From the NCBI GenBank assembly GCA_031282485.1, contig JAITDQ010000034.1:1-10041 (forward strand): DNA of 10,041 nt, in the 5' to 3' direction. The DNA comes from Tannerella sp. (lineage in GTDB: Bacteria > Bacteroidota > Bacteroidia > Bacteroidales > Tannerellaceae). Positions 6,892-10,041 of this stretch are shown here, one piece after another. Position 1 is the stretch's first letter. Each line of letters opens with the position of its first letter. The position numbers were made by a program, and so were the translations under genes. The notes under the pieces were generated by a model. The model had not been told where the DNA came from. It was given only the letters and a program-made list of their open reading frames with translations, and made no database searches.

Positions 6892-8433
6892 ATGGAAAAC
6901 AAGTATTTGAAATCAGGCTTTTTATTTTTATTTTCGCTGTGTTTCCACCTGTCGGCACAGCAGTTTAACAATCCGGTCATACCGGGCGATTTTGCGGACC
7001 CTACGGTTATCCGCGTGGGTGATTTATATTATGCATCCGGCACCTCTTCCGAGTGGGCGCCTCATTACCTCATTTTTGAATCCGAAGATTTAATCAACTG
7101 GCGTTATGCCTGTCCTGCGTTCAAAACCAGGCCGGAATGGACAAAGGGGTCTTTCTGGGCGCCCGAATTTTACGCGCTTAACGGGAAAATATACCTCTAT
7201 TATACCGCCCGGCGGGCGTCCGACGGCGTTTCCTACATCGGCGTCGCCACTGCGGACGACATAAAAAAGGGTTTTCAGGATCACGGCTGCTTAGTTGAGT
7301 TCGGTACCGAAGCTATCGACGCATTCGTCTTCGAGGACGGCGGCAAACAGTACATCACATGGAAGGCTTACGGCCTGGATTCGCGTCCGATCGAGCTGTT
7401 GTGCTCGGAATTGTCCCCCGACGGACTGAAACTTGCCGGCGAACCTTTCACGCTGTTAAAAGATGATGAAAACATCGGCATGGAAGGACAATATATTTAC
7501 AGGAAAGGCGATTACTATTACATCCTGTATTCAATTCGCGGCTGTTGCGGTGCAAAGAGCGATTATGCCGTGTCGGTAGCCCGTTCGAAATCGTTTCATG
7601 GCCCTTACGAAAAATATGAAGGGAATCCTATCCTGCAAGGCGATGACGCGGACATCCTCTCGTGCGGACACGGGACTGCCGCAGAAACTCCCGACGGGAG
7701 AATGTTCTACCTGTTCCACGCATACCTGAAAGGCGAAGGTTTCTATAACGGCCGCCAGGCTTTCCTGAAAGAATTGGCCATGAGCGACGATGAATGGCCT
7801 TATTTCGTCACAGGCAAACACGCTTCCCTCCGGGAACCCATGCCTTATGACCACATCCGGCAAAAGGACATCCCGGATTTTGAAGACCGTTTCGAAGGCG
7901 ACGCGACCAGGCCGGAATGGACATGGAATTTCACATTTTCCGACATCCGCACAACCGTAAAAGACCGGACACTCTTCCTTACCGGAACGCCCGCGCCCGG
8001 AAACAAATACGGAACAGCGTTCTGCCTGCGCACCCTGAAACCCGATTACGAAATCATTTCCGAAATCAAAGACCACCCGGAAATATTTTCCGGTTTAACC
8101 CTATACGGGGATAAGAACAATCTGGTCATCTTCGGAAAAGAAAACGGAAATATCACGCTTAAACAAGTGCAACGGGGAAAGGAAACCATTTTATACCAAA
8201 AAGCGGAACCCGGCCCCGTCCAACTGAAAATCGCTGTTTCCGGCGGATGTCAAGCGTCATTTTACCTGAGCGCCGGCGAAAAAAACCGGCAACCGCTTTC
8301 GGCCGCCTGGCAAAAATTAGATGTCCCATACCTCCCGCCCTGGGACAGAGCTTTCCGTCCGGGACTGATACACATCGGCAACGAAACTATCCCTGCCGAA
8401 TTTACCTTTTGCAGGCTAAGTTATGCCAAGTAG
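6892..8433 (+). CDS. Secreted glycoside hydrolase family 43 enzyme with C-terminal beta-sandwich
   Basis: Inverting GH43 enzyme of 513 aa, of the arabinofuranosidase/beta-xylosidase type; exact substrate unknown. The signal peptide is residues 1-22 (LFLFSLCFHLSA, cleavage before QQFNNP), placing it in the periplasm or outside. The five-bladed propeller spans about 25-315 and carries the family triad: base Asp36 in GDFADPTVI, pKa-modulating Asp143 in EAIDAFVFEDG, and acid Glu198 in GMEGQYIYR. His260 in SCGHGTAAETPDG is the central conserved His. Residues about 330-513 form a second domain (FEDRFEGD...FSGLTLYGDKNNLVIFG) resembling the concanavalin-like C-terminal sandwich of many GH43 proteins. 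The frame stays open back to a TTG at 6871, but that lies inside the -7 box, so ATG 6892 is the start and yields a proper signal peptide. It is divergent from the sigma/FecR/SusCD cluster and is the only enzyme of this PUL in the window. Confidence 0.93.
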   Translation: MENKYLKSGFLFLFSLCFHLSAQQFNNPVIPGDFADPTVIRVGDLYYASGTSSEWAPHYLIFESEDLINWRYACPAFKTRPEWTKGSFWAPEFYALNGKIYLYYTARRASDGVSYIGVATADDIKKGFQDHGCLVEFGTEAIDAFVFEDGGKQYITWKAYGLDSRPIELLCSELSPDGLKLAGEPFTLLKDDENIGMEGQYIYRKGDYYYILYSIRGCCGAKSDYAVSVARSKSFHGPYEKYEGNPILQGDDADILSCGHGTAAETPDGRMFYLFHAYLKGEGFYNGRQAFLKELAMSDDEWPYFVTGKHASLREPMPYDHIRQKDIPDFEDRFEGDATRPEWTWNFTFSDIRTTVKDRTLFLTGTPAPGNKYGTAFCLRTLKPDYEIISEIKDHPEIFSGLTLYGDKNNLVIFGKENGNITLKQVQRGKETILYQKAEPGPVQLKIAVSGGCQASFYLSAGEKNRQPLSAAWQKLDVPYLPPWDRAFRPGLIHIGNETIPAEFTFCRLSYAK

Positions 8434-8513
8434 AGGAACGTCTTTCGAAATGCCGTTGTAGATAGCGGCGGTTCCATTTCATGGGAAAAAGGGACTGATG
8501 CAAAAATCGTTTC

Positions 8514-8535
8514 GAGAATAAATACACTTATTCTC
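8514..8535. terminator. AT-rich hairpin between the GH43 gene and the CotH-like remnant
   Basis: A perfect 8-bp inverted repeat, GAGAATAA (8514-8521) and TTATTCTC (8528-8535), has a 6-nt loop. On the minus strand it follows the stop of the 8542 reading frame and a short T5 run comes about 7 nt after the stem. On the plus strand it lies 80 nt past the GH43 stop with no T-tract. It could end transcripts converging from either side, but it is not a classical terminator. Confidence 0.4.
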
Positions 8536-8541
8536 CATCTA

Positions 8542-8793
8542 TCATTTACCCAATGCGGCAACAGCGCTTTCAAGCCAATGCATGTGATTCACAAAAAACT
8601 CCCGGTCGCAAGCGACCTCCTTTTCACAGGAACCTAACGGAATACCGCCTGCACTGACGCGGGTGTTCAATACGTCCCACCGCTGGAAATTCAATGCCTG
8701 CGACTGTCCCAGCATCTCTTTCGTTTCGTCGATATGCCGCAAAATGTCCTGCATGACGTTTATCTGTTGCCACTGTTTCCTTAATGATAAATT
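8542..8793 (-). pseudogene. Remnant of the C-terminus of a CotH-kinase-like protein
   Basis: The 70-codon frame from ATG 8754 to the stop at 8542 carries ETKEMLGQSQALNFQRWDVL, then GSCEKEV and FFVNHMHWLES. This is the pattern of the C-terminal tail of Bacteroidetes CotH-type proteins (helix, NF.RWpiL, loop, EV...., W motif); that is my recollection of the family, not a search result. The similarity continues upstream of the ATG as LRKQWQQINVMQDIL (to about 8788) before an in-frame TAG at 8794-8796. The ATG is therefore internal to an old domain and not a real start. There is no kinase-like core and no signal peptide. The expected Pro after RW and the residues after the loop look eroded. I infer a leftover of a deleted or disrupted gene. 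A small standalone hypothetical protein is the alternative. Confidence 0.5.
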
Positions 8794-8862
8794 CTATTTC
8801 GAATAATGGAAAAGACAGGCGCTTGCATTTAAAAGCGTCATCAAGTCGGACAAGAATTTTTC

Positions 8863-9083
8863 CATTTCATTTTTGCGCCCGTCAAAACGGGTAATCAGGG
8901 TGGGATTTCACTTTTGACGCCCGTCAAAACGGGTAATACGGGAGAAATTTCATTTTTGCTGCCGTCAAAACGGGTAATACGGGTCGATTACAGAAAAAGA
9001 CGCCCGTCAAAACGATAAATCCGGTTGGATTACTTGTTTTGACGGGCGTCGAAAGTATAAATCCGCGTAAATTACTTGTTTTC
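8863..9083. repeat. Tandem array of about five 41-42-bp units
   Basis: Anchored on GTCAAAAC, units start at 8881, 8923, 8964, 9006 and 9048 (the last diverged to GTCGAAAG), spaced 42, 41, 42 and 42 nt. The run ATTTCATTTTTGC before the first unit (from 8864) also belongs to the pattern. A 22-bp stretch is identical at 8921-8942 and 8962-8983. Units 1-3 each contain the mini-hairpin CCCGT-CAAA-ACGGG. Units 4 and 5 share ATAAATCCG and ATTACTTGTTTT instead. The array runs into the last codons and stop of the DUF6261-like gene. Three units have intact mini-hairpins and the ends are more diverged, as in a decaying array. Confidence 0.85.
8994..9050 (-). terminator. Rho-independent terminator of the DUF6261-like gene
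   Basis: GACGCCCGTCAAAAC (8999-9013) and GTTTTGACGGGCGTC (9036-9050) form a perfect 15-bp stem. The 22-nt loop holds a second small stem, AATCC (9018-9022)/GGATT (9027-9031). On the minus strand the stem is followed directly by TTTTT (plus A5 at 8994-8998). It begins 21 nt after the stop codon at 9072. One arm belongs to the repeat unit starting at 9006 and the other lies inverted at the border of the next unit. Confidence 0.75.
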
Positions 9084-9812
9084 TGTTGTAGCATTTTCCT
9101 TAGCGGCTTTTCTTCTACCTTTTCGTTGCGCCAAAATGTTGCGGTAATATTCAATCATTTTGTTGTGGGCATCGACGAAAGCTTTGTATTGAGCGTCGCC
9201 GTTAATTTCTATCAGCGCATTGATACGATAGATAATGCTCTTGTATATCGGAGCAAGTTGCTGGCGGATACGCGTGACATTTCCGGAGATTTTTTTTGCT
9301 CCGGCTTTATACCATTCATTTTGCAGCCGTTCAAATTCGCGGTTTGCATTTTCGAGTTCCTGCAGACGGGCGTTGGCGCCGATGAGATTGATTTGATGCT
9401 CAAGAGGAGACAGCCGTGCGACCAGATTGTACAGTTCGGCGGTTTCCTTGCTGTCGCCAATGGTGGTAGGATTGCCCACATTGTTAATCACATCCATAAT
9501 GCTTTCCGCTGCTGCGCTCATTTCGGCGTTGCTATCATACGAAGCGTTGCGAACAAAAGCTACGAATGCGCTGTAACGGTTGTCGCGATAACTTTCCGCC
9601 TCTTCCTTGTCGGCTGTAACGGGATTCTTAGCCGGAGACTGAAATGTTTTCTGCAAATTCAGCGACAATTCGGAAAGAGTCGGATAAAGAGACGCTATTC
9701 CAAGCACGTCTGCACCTCCGACATCTTCTATCTGGCGCTCCATATCCGTTACGAAAGTAATCAGTTCACTTGTCGTGAGCGCCCATGTACGAAAATAAAT
9801 CAAAGTATTCAT
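9072..9812 (-). CDS. DUF6261-like protein of unknown function
   Basis: A 246-aa soluble, helix-rich protein without signal peptide or membrane segment, so probably cytoplasmic. I assign it to the Bacteroidetes DUF6261 group from remembered pattern: an N-terminal helical half with ADKEEAESYRDNRYSAFVAFV (about 67-87) and AAAESIMDVINNVGN, and a C-terminal half with ETAELYNLVARL, ANREFERLQNEW and the tail IYRINALIEINGDAQYKAFV...NKMIEYYRNILAQRKGRRK. The two halves look like duplicated helical bundles. The extreme C-terminus (KGRRKAAKENATTENK) is basic, then polar, and probably disordered. Its last codons lie within the first unit of the downstream tandem array. The start ATG 9812 is preceded by a good promoter, and a strong terminator follows the stop, so it is monocistronic and unrelated to the PUL. 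No function is known to me. Confidence 0.75.
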   Translation of the reverse strand: MNTLIYFRTWALTTSELITFVTDMERQIEDVGGADVLGIASLYPTLSELSLNLQKTFQSPAKNPVTADKEEAESYRDNRYSAFVAFVRNASYDSNAEMSAAAESIMDVINNVGNPTTIGDSKETAELYNLVARLSPLEHQINLIGANARLQELENANREFERLQNEWYKAGAKKISGNVTRIRQQLAPIYKSIIYRINALIEINGDAQYKAFVDAHNKMIEYYRNILAQRKGRRKAAKENATTENK

Positions 9813-9855
9813 TGCTTGAGTTTTTTATTAATATTTCGATGAAAAAATTTCGGGG

Positions 9856-9886
9856 TAAAGGTAAAAATTTTCTTTTACATGACAAA
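9856..9886 (-). promoter_or_regulatory. Promoter of the DUF6261-like gene
   Basis: On the minus strand TTTG (9883-9886) matches the -33 element. A 19-nt spacer separates it from TACCTTTA (9856-9863), seven of eight to the -7 consensus TAnnTTTG. The start point would be near 9849, giving a leader of about 37 nt. Both elements and the spacing fit the Bacteroidetes primary-sigma promoter. Confidence 0.65.
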
Positions 9887-9955
9887 ATGATTTTATGAAA
9901 TAATTTCGTTCAAAAGCTTAACCAAACTTGCCGGATATAAAAAAACAAAATTCAC

Positions 9956-10007
9956 TCGGAATTTTATTTCCTTTCTTCGGTTTATTCCGAAATATTTACT
10001 TTATTTG
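9956..10007 (+). promoter_or_regulatory. Weak plus-strand promoter and palindrome at the right edge
   Basis: TTTATTTG (10000-10007) is seven of eight to the -7 consensus, and TTCG at 9976-9979 lies 20 nt upstream as a possible -33. Two overlapping inverted repeats, TCGGAAT (9956-9962)/ATTCCGA (9984-9990) and TTCGG (9976-9980)/CCGAA (9987-9991), cover the -33 area and could be an operator. No gene starts inside the window: the ATG at 10016 stops after six codons. Any target lies beyond the edge. Confidence 0.3.
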
Positions 10008-10041
10008 CACCACGAATGGGGTACCGGCGTATTTGATATTG

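Noticed and set aside
8435..8476. Terminator for GH43 from GGAAC/GTTCC with inner GCCG/CGGC
   Set aside because: The stems are short, separated by mismatches, and not followed by a T-tract.
8863..9083. CRISPR array
   Set aside because: The whole 41-42-bp unit repeats with no unique spacers between conserved repeats, and no cas gene is present.
8924..9154. 76-codon minus-strand frame across the repeats, with a 14-residue period
   Set aside because: It overlaps the 3' end of the DUF6261-like gene in another frame; its periodicity only reflects the 42-bp DNA repeat and has no supporting start signal.
9039..9842. 267-codon plus-strand open frame opposite the DUF6261-like gene
   Set aside because: The minus-strand frame has family features, a promoter and a terminator; the plus-strand product shows no motifs and runs through the repeat array and its terminator.
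10016..10036. Start of a gene at ATG 10016
   Set aside because: The frame stops after six codons (TGA), so no coding region is supported before the edge.

Overview
The window comes from a Bacteroidota (most likely Bacteroidales) chromosome. The evidence is a SusC/SusD pair, a Bacteroidetes-type ECF sigma/FecR pair, Bacteroidetes -7 promoter boxes (TAnnTTTG type), few Shine-Dalgarno sequences and a DUF6261-type protein. Base composition is mixed, with GC-richer genes and very AT-rich gaps.

Layout. From 6615 down to 1, on the minus strand, lies a tight regulatory and uptake cluster: ECF sigma factor (6061-6615, GTG start), FecR-type anti-sigma factor (4774-5982), SusC-like TonB-dependent transporter with an N-terminal STN signalling domain (1392-4757), and SusD-like surface lipoprotein (1370 down to the window edge, missing only its last residues). 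A glycoside hydrolase family 43 enzyme (6892-8433) is transcribed divergently across a 276-nt AT-rich gap holding candidate promoters and several short palindromes. Together these form a compact polysaccharide utilisation locus (PUL). SusD and SusC would capture and import an oligosaccharide; the STN domain, FecR and sigma factor would pass the substrate signal to the promoter; the secreted GH43 would trim arabinose- or xylose-type linkages. The glycan cannot be fixed from sequence.

Downstream of the GH43, 8434-9071 is non-PUL territory. It holds an 8-bp hairpin, a decayed C-terminal fragment resembling the end of CotH-kinase-type proteins (8542-8793), and a tandem array of about five 41-42-bp units (about 8863-9083). 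The array runs into the last codons of a DUF6261-like gene (9072-9812, minus strand) and supplies the arms of its apparent intrinsic terminator. That gene has a good Bacteroidetes promoter at 9856-9886. The last 140 bases hold no gene, only a weak plus-strand promoter candidate for something beyond the edge.

The PUL is of a known architecture. The least explained part is the repeat array with its mobile-looking surroundings between GH43 and the DUF6261-like gene. I found no clear evidence of a wholly new system.
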